Shown here in pieces: positions 33,943-45,300 of a DNA stretch of 64,000 bases. Origin of the DNA: Sporothrix humicola (Eukaryota; Ascomycota; Sordariomycetes; Ophiostomatales; Ophiostomataceae); NCBI GenBank assembly GCA_021396245.1, contig WNYE01000052.1:1-64000 (forward strand). The letters are read 5' to 3'. How positions within the stretch are numbered: the first letter of the stretch is position 1; each line of letters begins with the position of its first letter. Below the pieces are notes generated by a model that saw nothing but the letters and a program-made list of their open reading frames with translations, did no database searches and was not told the origin of the DNA. Both the position numbers and the translations under genes were made by a program.

Positions 33943-35856
33943 TCATTCGTCCCAAGTAGCGGTCATGCCTCTCCAGTCTGGCTCGCTGTGCGGCATGCTC
34001 GTGACCCATGGGATCTCATGTGCGCTATATCGCTGAATGGGTAAGCTGTATGGAATGCGCAGTGGTACCGTAGGGGCAGCACTGTTGCTGTTTTTTGTAG
34101 AGCTAGCTTCACCGGAAGTATCCTTGCTGGACGTCACAGCGACTTCTTCATCAAAGTCGTCACGGCCAAACACTGGCTGCATCGTAGCGTTGCTATCGTC
34201 TGTGAGAAGCTCCGGCCACACAAGCACGCCGAGCTCATACGATGCAATGCGCATCTCACCTGCTGCCGTCCGTGCTTCGCCCCAAGCTTGTTTTGACAGA
34301 TTGGCGGAAGTCATCAGCGCCCAGTCGATATGAGAACCGTCATTACTGTGGTTGTACCGCACGTAGGTTTTGACATGCGGTGCTGCCCGCCGTCTTTTGG
34401 CGTCACCGACGGCGCCAGTTGTGCCCTTGCTTCCAGACGTGATAGGTTCGCCGTCCTCGGAATCATTTGCCCAATGACACAACATAGGCTTCATATATGT
34501 AAGCTGTTTTTGCTGCTGCGGCGACTGGATTTTGGCATGAATGGAGGTTCCCGACATGTAGCCCTCAAGAGATCTACGTATCTCATCAGCTGTAGGGAAC
34601 ATGATGCGAAACTCTGGCTTCTGCGGCTCCCGTTCCTGGGGTGGCCGTAAAGGGCCGAAACTAGCAGCTTGTTTTGCGGTCAATGCTGCTGGTCCACTGG
34701 CAACTTTCCCGGCCGACAATGCTGCAAACAGGGTCTTTTGCAGCCAGACGTCAGTTCCACCGAGAGTGGCAATGGACGACACTTGTATCACTACTTCGGA
34801 TTTGGCTGTTGGTGTTGTCTTTGGCCTCAGAGGCACTTCCTGCAAAGCACGCTTGAGGCCCAGCCAGCCCCAATGCGTATGTGCGAGGCGGTGGTCGTCT
34901 CCAGCTTTCAGGTTCTTTCTGCCGCGGGCTTCGGCCTCCTCTTCCCCGGGAAACGGCACGTGGTGCCGTCCAGGCACGCTTCCGATGAGCACGGCCCGAA
35001 CCGCCGAGAAATCATACTTTTGAAGTGCCTCCATGAGCGGAGTGCAAACGGATCGCCTGTCATTGTACGACCGCAGGTAGTTGAGAAAGTCGTACTTGAA
35101 CCTGAGACCTACTCCGCTTTCTTCTGCTTTCTCGCCCTTCAAAAGAGGAAGCAAGGGGGACTGCCATGCGGCCTGTGTCATATTGCTCCAGTCGTGCGGG
35201 ATCAGGTTGGCCGTGTGAATGACAATCTGTGCAGTATCGTCGCTGCGCAGGAGCACTGCCATCTTGGTATGATGCGTGCCGAACGGCTCTGGCATATATG
35301 CAGTATGCAGCGTGATGGAGCCGCCACCCTGGCTGTTGCCATTGTTATATTGACGGGCCGCTTCCTCAAGATTCTCGCGGCGCGGGTCTTCACGCTTCCA
35401 GAAACCGTGAACCACATGGACCTGTAGTCCTCGTTGGACAGCACCCTTGTCGAACGCGCTCATAAGAAACTCCAGGTTGTGCAGGAAGTTGAACTCCCAG
35501 CATTCAATGACATGCGGGTCGCCAAAAACGTCACGTATCGTTACGGCGTCGACGTTTGACGACGTGGGGAGATCGTGAATAGATGTGAGGTGAAACGGGC
35601 TCTTGAGAGAAGCAGATGGTGTCGTGGCCGCATCCTCTTTGCGGCTCTTGACTTCTGCCCCGGTGTCCACGCCGGTCGGCCGTGGATCAGCTGTCACCCC
35701 ATTCTGGCCTTTCCGTCTCTTCGGTGGAGGGCTCACCGGTGTTGTCATCGTTTTGAGGATAAATGTGTCATCTCTAATATCTTCCCATTCACCTCGTTGT
35801 CCAGAAGGAGAAAGAGACACGCGTTCTCTCTTCTTTGCCGCAACACCGGTCCCCAT
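33943..35856 (-). CDS. TDP1: Tyrosyl-DNA phosphodiesterase 1
   Basis: Single exon of 637 residues from ATG 35856. TDP1 removes topoisomerase I peptides and other adducts from DNA 3' ends in the nucleus. Both catalytic HKN motifs of this PLD-superfamily branch are intact: HTKMAVLL with H196 and K198, followed by IVIHTANLIPHDWSNMTQAAW; and HVKTYVRYN with H494 and K496, followed by WALMTSANLSKQAWG. The N-terminal 80 residues are disordered and basic, with a likely nuclear signal (PPPKRRKG). The fungal protein has the usual length. It lies back to back with the disulfide-isomerase gene across 1.2 kb. Confidence 0.95.
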   Translation of the reverse strand: MGTGVAAKKRERVSLSPSGQRGEWEDIRDDTFILKTMTTPVSPPPKRRKGQNGVTADPRPTGVDTGAEVKSRKEDAATTPSASLKSPFHLTSIHDLPTSSNVDAVTIRDVFGDPHVIECWEFNFLHNLEFLMSAFDKGAVQRGLQVHVVHGFWKREDPRRENLEEAARQYNNGNSQGGGSITLHTAYMPEPFGTHHTKMAVLLRSDDTAQIVIHTANLIPHDWSNMTQAAWQSPLLPLLKGEKAEESGVGLRFKYDFLNYLRSYNDRRSVCTPLMEALQKYDFSAVRAVLIGSVPGRHHVPFPGEEEAEARGRKNLKAGDDHRLAHTHWGWLGLKRALQEVPLRPKTTPTAKSEVVIQVSSIATLGGTDVWLQKTLFAALSAGKVASGPAALTAKQAASFGPLRPPQEREPQKPEFRIMFPTADEIRRSLEGYMSGTSIHAKIQSPQQQKQLTYMKPMLCHWANDSEDGEPITSGSKGTTGAVGDAKRRRAAPHVKTYVRYNHSNDGSHIDWALMTSANLSKQAWGEARTAAGEMRIASYELGVLVWPELLTDDSNATMQPVFGRDDFDEEVAVTSSKDTSGEASSTKNSNSAAPTVPLRIPYSLPIQRYSAHEIPWVTSMPHSEPDWRGMTATWDE

Positions 35857-37013
35857 ATTTGTGGTCGTAGTTTAGAATAGTTTGGTCCTCATTTCGGGTT
35901 GTAGTTGTTGTGATCCTATCCGCGCTGTCGTGAGATGAGGTTGCAGAAGTCTTGGTCGAATTCGACAAGCCGAAAAGGGGTGAAGGAGGGGTTGACCATC
36001 CCTTCGCGCCTCCCTTTTGAGCTGTATCGTGCCTTCCGTCTTTGATTTCTATGTGGTGTCGAGCGACTTGAGGCCCACTGGTGAAGCGTGTAAGATAGCT
36101 TCTATCGAGTTTTGAGGAAGGTGCGCGCCCATTTTTAGGACTGGACGTGCACCATGCGATGACGCGTGACATCGCCCTGGCGCCAAATTCGCAGCAGTTG
36201 AAGGACCCGCTAATTCACCCAAACTACAGAATGTGATTGGCCACAAACCCCCACAATAGGCCACGACGCCTGGCCCATTTGGCCTTCGAACGTCGCAAGG
36301 AAGGCGCTGTGCCGTCGACGACTCCTGAATTGGAAGGAAATGGTGGTGGGTGGAAAGGGGTAACAGGTGCGACCAGCTCTTGGCACCTTCCAGCCTTCTA
36401 TTCTTCTCCAAGAGGTCGCCCAATTGTTAGTAACCCACTGAAATCCACCAGAAACCTTCGAGATCCCCACTGTAAATCCTCTGTGCGTTCAAAAGGACAG
36501 CAATTCCATAACGTCCAGATCGCCCCAAAAGACTGCCTGTCAGCCAATCTCAGCGCAGTCCTGTGAGACGGAACCTGGTCACTTGGATCCCGTTCGGCTT
36601 ATCTGGTCGCGTTTCCACCTCCCTGATTTCAACTTTTGCTTCCATTTTCCTCATTTTCGAACATCTGCCCTGCGACGTCCACCCACCTCCTACGTTCGCT
36701 CTTTGGGGTTTCGTTTCGTCTCTTTGTTCCTTTTCCTTCTTCTGGCTCTATTGTGCCATCCGGGCGTCTATACACCGGCGAAATCCTTTTCCTTGTTCTT
36801 CTGCGCAGACAGAACTCTCTCGACCCTGAATCTCCTATTTCTTCGACGACGATCTCCTACATCGTGTCCTCGACCCCATACCCCGAATGCCATCTCAATA
36901 GCGACCCGATCCGATCACGACGACGCATAGAGAGTCGGCAGTGCCCTCTCACCCCGATACCATCACCGCCAGCGAGGCCGTAAAACAGCCTTTTTGTCTC
37001 ACAAACCACAGTC
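35857..37013. promoter_or_regulatory. Divergent promoter between TDP1 and the disulfide isomerase
   Basis: From about 36560 the plus strand becomes C/T-rich and runs to ATG 37014, as expected for the leader of the plus-strand gene. The small frames inside show no domain. Confidence 0.45.
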
Positions 37014-39354
37014 ATGCGGTTGTCTTCGTTTCTGCCCTTCCTGGGCGTTGCGGCTGTCACCGTTTCCGCAGCCGATGCCGACGCCAATGCCGAAGAGGCT
37101 GAGAAGCCCACGACTTTCGACGGCGTCTCGGTGCCGCCATTGATCAACCTCACACCCAAGAACTTTGACGAGTACCTGAACACGTCAAATTACCTCTTCG
37201 TCAAGCATTACAGGTTAGTCTCTGGTGTATATGTATATTCTGTGATCCGTATGTGCATTGATGCTCTAACACGACTGCAGCCCGTACTGCCATCACTGCA
37301 AGAAGTTTGCGCCAGCTTTCCAGACGACATACGAGTACTACTACACAGAAAAGGTCGAGGGCAGAACGGCGCCCACTGCCGAGCACTACGGCATCAAGTT
37401 TGCGCAGATCAACTGTGTCGCCTACTACGATCTCTGCTTCAAGCACGGCATCGCGTCCTACCCGACGACCATCCTGTACGGCGACCGTAAGAAGATTGTC
37501 GACATCAAGGGCGTTAAGAACGGCACCATCCTCTCCCACCACCTCGAGGGCGCTCTCGACCGGGACCACCCTGGCGAGCGCCCTGCGATTCTGTACCTGC
37601 CTGCCGAGGGCGACCTTGTCCACCCCAAGGGCAAGGAGGACGCCGGCCAGGTTCTCGACAAGGCGGCCATCGCTGCTGCTGACAAGGCCAAGGCTGAGAA
37701 GCTCAAAGCCGACAAGGAGAAGGCGAAGGGCAAGACCAAGGTGGACAAGGCCAAGGAGACCACCGAGGTCAAGGCCGCTGCCGATGCCCCCATTGCTGCC
37801 GCGCCCCAGGATGGCACCGAAAAGACCATCGAGGCTAAGGATGTCGGTGCTGTCCCTGCTGACGCAAAGAGCGGTGCGGTAGTCGCCAAGCCCAAGAAGA
37901 AGACGCCTCCTCCGCCTCCCTTGTACCGTGGCCCGCCGAAGCCGACGACTCCCCAGAACCCCAACGGCGCCTCCGTCCCGCTGACAGCCGAGACCTTCCA
38001 GACCCTCGTGACGATGACGACGGACACCTGGTTCATCAAGTTCTACGCCCCCTGGTGCCATCACTGCAAGGCCATGGCTGCCAACTGGGAGCAGCTGGCA
38101 AAGGAGATGCAGGGCAAGCTCAACATTGGCGAGGTCAACTGCGAGAAGGAGTCACGTCTGTGCAAAGACGTCCGCGTCCATGCCTACCCCACGATCGTCC
38201 TGTTCCGCGGTGGCGAGCGTGTCGACTACGACGGCCTGCGTGGCCTGGGCGACTTCGTCTCATACGCCAACAAGGCTGTGGACGTTGTTGCCGGTGTGCA
38301 GGATGTGAATGCTGCGTCGTTCGAGGCTCTTGAGGCTAAGGAGGAGGTTATCTTTGTCTACTTCTACGACTTTGCCACCACCAGCGAGGATTTCATGGCC
38401 CTGGAGCGCCTGCCCCTGAGCTTGATCGGCCACGCCAAGCTGGTCAAGACCAACGACCCTGCGTTGTACGACCGCTTCAAGATCACGACATGGCCGCGTA
38501 TGCTGGTCTCGCGCGAAGGACGGCCGACCTATTACCCGCCGCTGACGCCGCATGAGATGCGTGACACGCACCGTGTCCTCAAGTGGATGAAGTCTGTCTG
38601 GCTGCCGATTGTCCCTGAGCTGACGGCATCCAACGCTCGCGAGATCATGGACGGCAAGCTGGTCGTCCTGGGCATCCTGAAGCGCGACGATAAGGAATCG
38701 TTTGCTATTGCTACCCGCGAGATGAAGAGCGCCGCCAGCGAGTGGATGGACAAGCAGATCCAGCTGTTCCAGCTGGAGCGCCAGGAGCTGCGCGACGCCA
38801 AGCAGCTGCGCATCGAGGAGGCCGAGGACCGCAACGACCAGCGTGCCCTGCGCGCGGCTAAGAGCATCCGCGTCAACATGGACCGGGCCGACAAGAAGGA
38901 GGTGACCTTTGCCTGGGTCGACGGCGCCTTCTGGCAGCGCTGGGTCCGCACCACCTACGGCATCGACATCAAGGAGGGTGAGCGCGTCATCATCAACGAC
39001 GAGGATAACCGCCGCTACTGGGACATCACCTCGACCGGCAACCCCATCCTGCCGTCGCGCACGTCCATCCTCGAGACCCTCAACAAGATCACCCAGTCGC
39101 CGCCCAAGATCAAGCCCAAGTTGACCATCTCCGCCATTGAGAAGCTCTTTTTCGACATCCGCATGACCTTCTCCGAGCACCCGTACCTCTCTACTGGCTG
39201 CGTGCTGGGCATGTCTCTGGGTGTTGCGTCATGGCTACGCGGCCGGATTCGGCGCAACGGTGGTGGCCGTGGCCACTTCCGCCTCGACGAGGTCAAGGAC
39301 TACAAGCTGCCGATGCTGGGCTCGGGCGTGAACCCTGGTGGCAAGAACGATTAA
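37014..39354 (+). CDS. Membrane-anchored protein disulfide isomerase (Eps1-like)
   Basis: Two exons, 37014-37213 and 37281-39354 (67-nt intron), encode 757 residues. A signal peptide (MRLSSFLPFLGVAAVTVSAA) and a hydrophobic segment at about 702-721 followed by RGRIRRNGG predict a type I ER membrane protein with a lumenal body. Two thioredoxin domains carry active sites SPYCHHC (C70, C73) and APWCHHC (C326, C329), with cis-proline loops SYPTT and AYPTI. A long K/A-rich charged linker and a P-rich stretch separate them. NLT, NTS and NGT glycosylation sites occur in the first 170 residues. The domain plan resembles yeast Eps1, a membrane PDI of ER quality control, whose motif is CPHC; assignment to Eps1 is an inference. 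No KDEL-type signal ends the protein. Confidence 0.85.
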
Positions 39355-39959
39355 AGAGATGCTAGAGAAGCACCCAAAACTTGAAGATAAAATGTTGGCG
39401 TGCTGTTTGATGGTGATTTGCAAAGACAGCATTTTTCTTAACCTGCCCTATTCGTATTTGCTTTTGTTTTACTTTGCCGATTAATATTTCCTAAGTCATG
39501 GAGTCTGGCCTGTTTTGTTCATCTCTTTTGTTTTTACAACCCTTTATTACCTCACCTTTGGTTATTACGTAGAAGGGTTCTCACTGTATATTAGAAGTTC
39601 CTATTCGCCTTCTATACGACAAAAATATTGCTTAACACGAAGTCATTATAACAATATGTAAGAATCAGGTGTGATCATTTAACTATGATGTAAAAAATAG
39701 AAAAAAGCTAACGGAACTCTCATTGTCTATTTCAAATACGATGCTCGTTGGATTTGAGTAGACGATATTGAGACGAATCCACTAGTCACGTGGGAGCCGC
39801 TAACGGCCCTCAAGACTTCCATCGCCCTTTCCTGAAAAAAATGTCTTGAGCAGATCAACACCATCGCTCCTTCTGTTCGTATTATTTACGACCCTCACAA
39901 GACGTTCAGGGGCAAAACAAAAACAAAAACAAAACTTTGATAAAACACCGGCATATCTC
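39355..39959. promoter_or_regulatory. 3' end of the disulfide isomerase and promoter/leader of FPGS
   Basis: AT-richer spacer. A minimal upstream ORF, ATG-TCT-TGA, lies at 39841-39849, 110 bases before the first FPGS ATG. It matters only if transcription starts upstream of it. Confidence 0.4.
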
Positions 39960-41858
39960 ATGTTGCGGACGTGCACCAAGTTTGTCTCAACATCAATATC
40001 ACCAAGGACGAGGCGGCCACACACAGCACCAATCGCTTCGTCGGCAGCTCTGTTGATATCTGGGCACAGTACCACACGAACGGCCTGTACTCTTCATCGC
40101 CACTCCCAATCTCTCGCTTTTGAACAAAAGCAGAACAAGGGTCAGCGAAAGGTTGCTCTTTCACTGCAAAGGCCACAACTGCTTCCGACTGTGAGAATGG
40201 CATCTCTCTCCGCTGGCCTCCACCATGGCGATGGCAAGGACAAGAATAGCATAACCGCAGAGAGCTTTGCCAATCTGCCTCGAACATATGAGAATGCTTT
40301 ACATCTGCTGTCACTACTGTCGACCAACCGCGATGTGACATCGCTCTTCGAGACACCGCCCAAGGATGAGCATGGCGTGCCATTCGACTTCAACTCTCTT
40401 GCCATCCCAGAGGTTGTGGCCTGGATGGCCCGTGCCGGCTACAAAGACTTGCCCAAAGACCTGGCGCCTCTCAAGTGCATCCATATTGCCGGAACCAAAG
40501 GAAAGGGCTCTGTGTCGGCCTTTGCCACCGCCGTTCTAGTGGAGGCGGCCGGAGCGTACGGTGCCTCGGTGGGCCGTGTCGGCACCTATCTCTCACCCCA
40601 TGTCGTCTCAGTTCGAGAACGCATCTGGCTCGATGGAAAGCCCATCGAGCGTGAGCTATTCACAAAGTACGTCTTTGAACTTTGGGCACGGCTGAGTGAG
40701 GCCGCAGCAATCGCCGATGCCTCGGACCCGCTCCCATATGGAGCGCATACAAAGCCATTTTACTTTCGGTTTTTGACGTTGTTGGCCTTTCACGTTTTTC
40801 TGCAAGAAGGCGTCCGGTCTGCTGTCATCGAGTGTGGCATTGGCGGCGAGTACGACGCGACCAACATTCTACCTGCTTCATCCGTCACTGCAGCGGTCGT
40901 CACACGTCTTGGCATTGACCATGTGGCTATGCTCGGACGAACGCTCGAAGAGATCGCGTGGCACAAGGCAGGAATATTCAAAGAGGGCGTTACTGTTTTC
41001 ACCCTCCAACATGGTCCCTCAGAGTCCGGTGCCGACGGCAATGCAACACCGCCAGGCGAGAGTTCCAAGGAGCGGGATGCCGCAATGGCCGTTCTCTGCA
41101 AAAGAGCGGCCGAGAAGAAGGCACAAGCCTTGTACAGGCTGCCTCCGGAGCCGATTGCCCAGTGGAAAGGAGTGCCAAATGCTGGCCTGCCTGGAACTTT
41201 TCAGAAATACAACATGGCCCTTGCTACCGCCGCAGCCCGTTATCATCTCCACGCGGTGGGTGCAACAAACGTTGACTCTGTCGCCTCCCTTCTTGACCCG
41301 TCTCATATGCCAGAGAACTTTGTTTCTGCTCTGGCAAAAGCCACTCTTCGTGGACGCTGTGAGGCTATCGACGATGTCCAAGCTGGGGCTAAACCAGTGA
41401 GGTATATTGTCGACGGTGCTCACACGGCGGACAGCTTGAGCGAGGTGGCACGTTATTTCGTTTCCCGGCAGACGAGCGTCGAGCAATCTTCTCAGACAAG
41501 GCGTGTTCTCATATTCAGTGTGCGCGATCGCAACCCAGGCGGTCTCATTCGTGCTCTATTGGCTGGCACTGGGACCAATGGCACTTTCTTTGACAACGCA
41601 TTCTTCGTGTTCCCCCCTGAGGCGACAGCCGCGCGAGAAGAAGCCCTGGCTGCCATGCAGGATGCAAGCCCAAATGCAATTTCCCAGGCTGTCGACAGTG
41701 TTTCTTCTGCGATTGGCGAGATTCGTGTCCTTGCCGCCGGGCCTGTGGGGCAATCTGCGGGCAGTCCCGTTTTTCGACAATGCCAAGTGTTGGCCACAGG
41801 GAGTTTTGTTTTAGTGCGTGATGTTCTTCAGGAACTGGACACTCAATTTGAAGAATGA
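39960..41858 (+). CDS. MET7: Folylpolyglutamate synthase with alternative mitochondrial start
   Basis: Single exon. From ATG 39960 it encodes 632 residues; from ATG 40197, 553 residues. The enzyme adds glutamates to tetrahydrofolates, keeping them in the cell and making them good cofactors for methionine and glycine synthesis. Motifs are TYENALHLLSLLSTNRD, typical of the eukaryotic FPGS N-terminus, the ATP loop HIAGTKGKGSVSAF (residues 178-184 of the long form), the ECGIGGEYDATNI block, and the IDHVAMLGRTLEEIAWHKAGIFK block. The first 79 residues start MLRTCTKF, are rich in R, S and T with no Asp and one Glu, and look like a mitochondrial presequence. The short form starts directly before the conserved domain. 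Dihydrofolate synthase is less likely because of length and the N-terminal motif. Confidence 0.9.
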   Translation: MLRTCTKFVSTSISPRTRRPHTAPIASSAALLISGHSTTRTACTLHRHSQSLAFEQKQNKGQRKVALSLQRPQLLPTVRMASLSAGLHHGDGKDKNSITAESFANLPRTYENALHLLSLLSTNRDVTSLFETPPKDEHGVPFDFNSLAIPEVVAWMARAGYKDLPKDLAPLKCIHIAGTKGKGSVSAFATAVLVEAAGAYGASVGRVGTYLSPHVVSVRERIWLDGKPIERELFTKYVFELWARLSEAAAIADASDPLPYGAHTKPFYFRFLTLLAFHVFLQEGVRSAVIECGIGGEYDATNILPASSVTAAVVTRLGIDHVAMLGRTLEEIAWHKAGIFKEGVTVFTLQHGPSESGADGNATPPGESSKERDAAMAVLCKRAAEKKAQALYRLPPEPIAQWKGVPNAGLPGTFQKYNMALATAAARYHLHAVGATNVDSVASLLDPSHMPENFVSALAKATLRGRCEAIDDVQAGAKPVRYIVDGAHTADSLSEVARYFVSRQTSVEQSSQTRRVLIFSVRDRNPGGLIRALLAGTGTNGTFFDNAFFVFPPEATAAREEALAAMQDASPNAISQAVDSVSSAIGEIRVLAAGPVGQSAGSPVFRQCQVLATGSFVLVRDVLQELDTQFEE

Positions 41859-42360
41859 GCGAACTCAAGATGGGGCTAGATTCAGCATCTCTTACTTCAA
41901 ACGAGTCTTTACTCACGTTATTTTCACCGGTGGTCTGCGACGAGAGATCCAAGCGGGCCACTCTGTTGTAAATGGCCGCGGCCACAATTTTGTGACAATG
42001 GAACCCCACGGAATACATGCATCCCACCCACCCTTGCTCCCGGGCGTAACTCAGCCCTCACAATCTACAGGACAACAATGGCTCGCAGTGGTTATTTTTG
42101 CCTTGCCTCCCGCTCGGGATTGAGGGTCGGCGGAGGCCAACCCAGTTGGGCCTTTATGTGAAGCTGCCTCAAAAGGACGACAGCTCGCTCGCAACAATCT
42201 GTGTACCGCGATTGTATATACTCTTGTGGTCGTACACCTGAAAGCACCATATCTCACCATCGACTACTTTTTTGGGCAGCTACTTTCATTATATCTTCGT
42301 CCGTCTTATTCTTCTTGCTTTCACATTCGTTTATTCGTTCTTTGCATTGCTCTCTTTAAT
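41859..42360. promoter_or_regulatory. FPGS 3' end and promoter of the NACHT gene
   Basis: A 500-base spacer between two plus-strand genes. C/T-rich sequence precedes ATG 42361. I see no separate gene. Confidence 0.4.
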
Positions 42361-45300
42361 ATGGAGGCGCTGGCCGCCTTTGGAATTGCTTGCAATGTCA
42401 TGCAGGTTATCGATTTCACACGAGAGGTCATTGTCACCTGCAAAGAGATTTACAATTCGGGGACGTACTTCGATCAAAAAGGGTCTATTGACAAGGACCT
42501 TACCCACTTGCAATCTCTCCGCGACGACTTGCAGACGAAAGTCAACAATGGCGGGGTTATCGACCCGTCCGAAGAAGAGTTGCTTGAGATCGCAAAGGAC
42601 TGTCTGGTGGCGTCTGCCAAGTTGAAGGAGATGGTGGCAAAGCTGGAATCACCATCAGCGAAGGGAAGCATGTTCCGTTCCTTGTACTCTGGTGTCTCAG
42701 CCAAAATGAAAGAGGGACGGCTTCAAAAATTGGAGGACATGGTGAACAAGCAACAGGCGCGGTTGAGTTCACGACTGTTGGTAAAAATATGGTACGTGGT
42801 CTATGCTATATTCTGTTCTTCCACCTGCAGATTTCTGTGCTGTTTTGTCTCTTATTCTACAACGAACTGACCACCTTGTTCTGTATCTCTAGCAAGTCAA
42901 GCGATGCCCTAGCTATCCAGCAAGACGCGAGATTTGCCACACTCGACGAAACTCTCCGGACCTTTATCGGCAACATTGCACAGGGGCAGAAGTCTCTGGA
43001 GCTTCTTGTGAAGGAACAAACTGTCTCGATTAATGTGCATACCACCACAGAGGTCACAGCCCAAGCTAGCTCTATCAAAGAGCATATCGCGACTGAGGCC
43101 CAGCTGCTCCGTGAAGCCATTGTTTTCGAAATACATAAAAACAAGACGGCTGTAGACGAAATCGTGCCTGGAATCTCGAGAGAAACCTGCAAAAGGCTTC
43201 TGCGAAGTCTTGAGAGTGATGGGCTGCAAATACGTTGGCACCAAGTCGTCAAGTCTCATACAAGCACATTCGAATGGATCTATGGCAAAAGGCAAATGTT
43301 CAGCGCCAACAGGCAAGCAAGAATAGACAAGTGCCTATATGGCGCTGCGGGGAGGAGCGCTCGAAAAGATACAGCTCCGCAAGTTAGCACCCAAACGGCC
43401 AACTCTACCACTGCGATTGTCAATGGTGGGGACACTCGAGACAGCATTATCAGCCCAGAACACACATGCAGGCCAGATATTGAAGCATCATTCAGCTGCT
43501 TTCCTTGCTGGCTCGACGAAAGCCCTCGAACGCCATATTGGATATCTGGGAAGGCTGGTTCGGGAAAAAGCACGCTGGTTAAATTCATCGTGGGCCACCC
43601 AACAACAAGGCGACTACTTGAAAGAAAACACGGCCCCACATTGATACTGTCCCATTTCCTCTGGCTCTCAGGAAGCCTAGTTCAACGCAGCCTGCAAGGT
43701 GTTTTACTATCTCTGCTCAATCAAATCCTCGGGCAGACACAAATTCAGCAGGACCCTCTCGAGAAGACACACGTTATGGAGGAGAGAAAGTGGACTGCTA
43801 AAGCTGTGGACACTATCTTGCACTTGGTGCCAAACGCATTATACAAAACTTCCATCCAGGACTGGTCCTGTCAGGAGCTTCTTGACAGCCTCGTGGCTTT
43901 GCTGGAAGAAACCCCCGAAACAGTGTGTATTTTCTTGGACGGTTTGGACGAGGCCGATTTCGAGCACGAGTCAGCAGACCCCAAACCCGTATTGACTCTC
44001 GTCAACACACTCTGTCGCGTTTCGGGAGTTAAGGTGTGTGTCTCGAGCAGGCCAGAGCCTGCTTTTGAGGCTGCGTTTCACAAACGGCCTCAGCTTAAAC
44101 TACAAGATCTTACCCGGGACGACATTATTACTTATGTCATGGACACCTTCGAGTCTCAATCCCCACACGAATATGAAGGCCATGGGAGCAGTAAGTCCAT
44201 GGTAAAAGATCTGGCCGACAAAATCTGCCGCTACTCAGATGGCGTGTTTGTCTGGGTAGTCTTTGTGATGCGGAGCTTGCTTCGTGGACTGCTCAACGGC
44301 GACACTCTCATCCAGATGCATCAGCGCCTGGAACTTCTGCCTCGCAACATCAACAGGCTTTATCAAGACATGCTGGGACGTTTAGGAGAAGACCGAGAGA
44401 TCTACCAGCAAGAGGCCGCTTTATACATAAATATGGTTCTGGATGGACGGGATCTCATCCGAAAGCTGGGTACGCATCCGTACAAAGCATTTGCGTCCCC
44501 AAGTACATTTACCGATGTGCAGCTTTACAATGCTATACAGCCATGCGAAATACTGTCTCTTTTTTCAGACCCTTACAAATGGCGGAAACCCAATTCCTGT
44601 TCTACCGAATTCGGAAAGCGGCTAGAGACGGTCACGGCTGGGCTACTACAGATTGTTCCCAGATGGATCCCCAACGAAGGACGCCGAATCACTTTTGTAC
44701 ACCGTTCTGCCCGAGAGTTCTTCACAAACACAGCAGAAGGGAAGCAAGTCCTTGCTGCCGACAAATCCGGGAGCAAGTGGCGGCAAACCTGCCTTCTCAA
44801 GGGCATCCTGGCCATGATATGGATTACTTCGGTGGAACAATATAAGTTCGATGTAATCAGTGCTATCCCGAAGGGTACGGTTAGGGAATTTCTAGACCTA
44901 ATAGGAACCGGCTACGGCAGTGATTACCTGGACAGAGAACAGCTAGTTTCACTGCTCCGTCTGAGTGAACAGGCGTTCTACGCCCATGCTCGGCATACGG
45001 GTCACTACTACCAGCCTATTTATTGGAGGCCCATCTGGGGGTTTTCGGAACCAATACCAGAAGCTTTCGATTTCACCATGTTCAATGTTGACTACGGCGG
45101 CAAGAGTGTGCTCCAGCCGCTCCTTGGGGTGGACTATGAAAGCGCTGAGCATCATTTACTACCCCGGGGATTGCAACAACCAAACGGACAGCTGCCTCTG
45201 CCGCTGGTTTACTCGCCGGGCTACATTGCGCATGTGCTGCTTGATCTTCTCTCAAAGGTACACTATGGGCTTAATAGCGATCGCGCGTCATGGGCGCTCG

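Noticed and set aside
39846..39959. Further N-terminal extension of FPGS
   Set aside because: The extra frame begins at TTG. The first in-frame ATG is at 39960.
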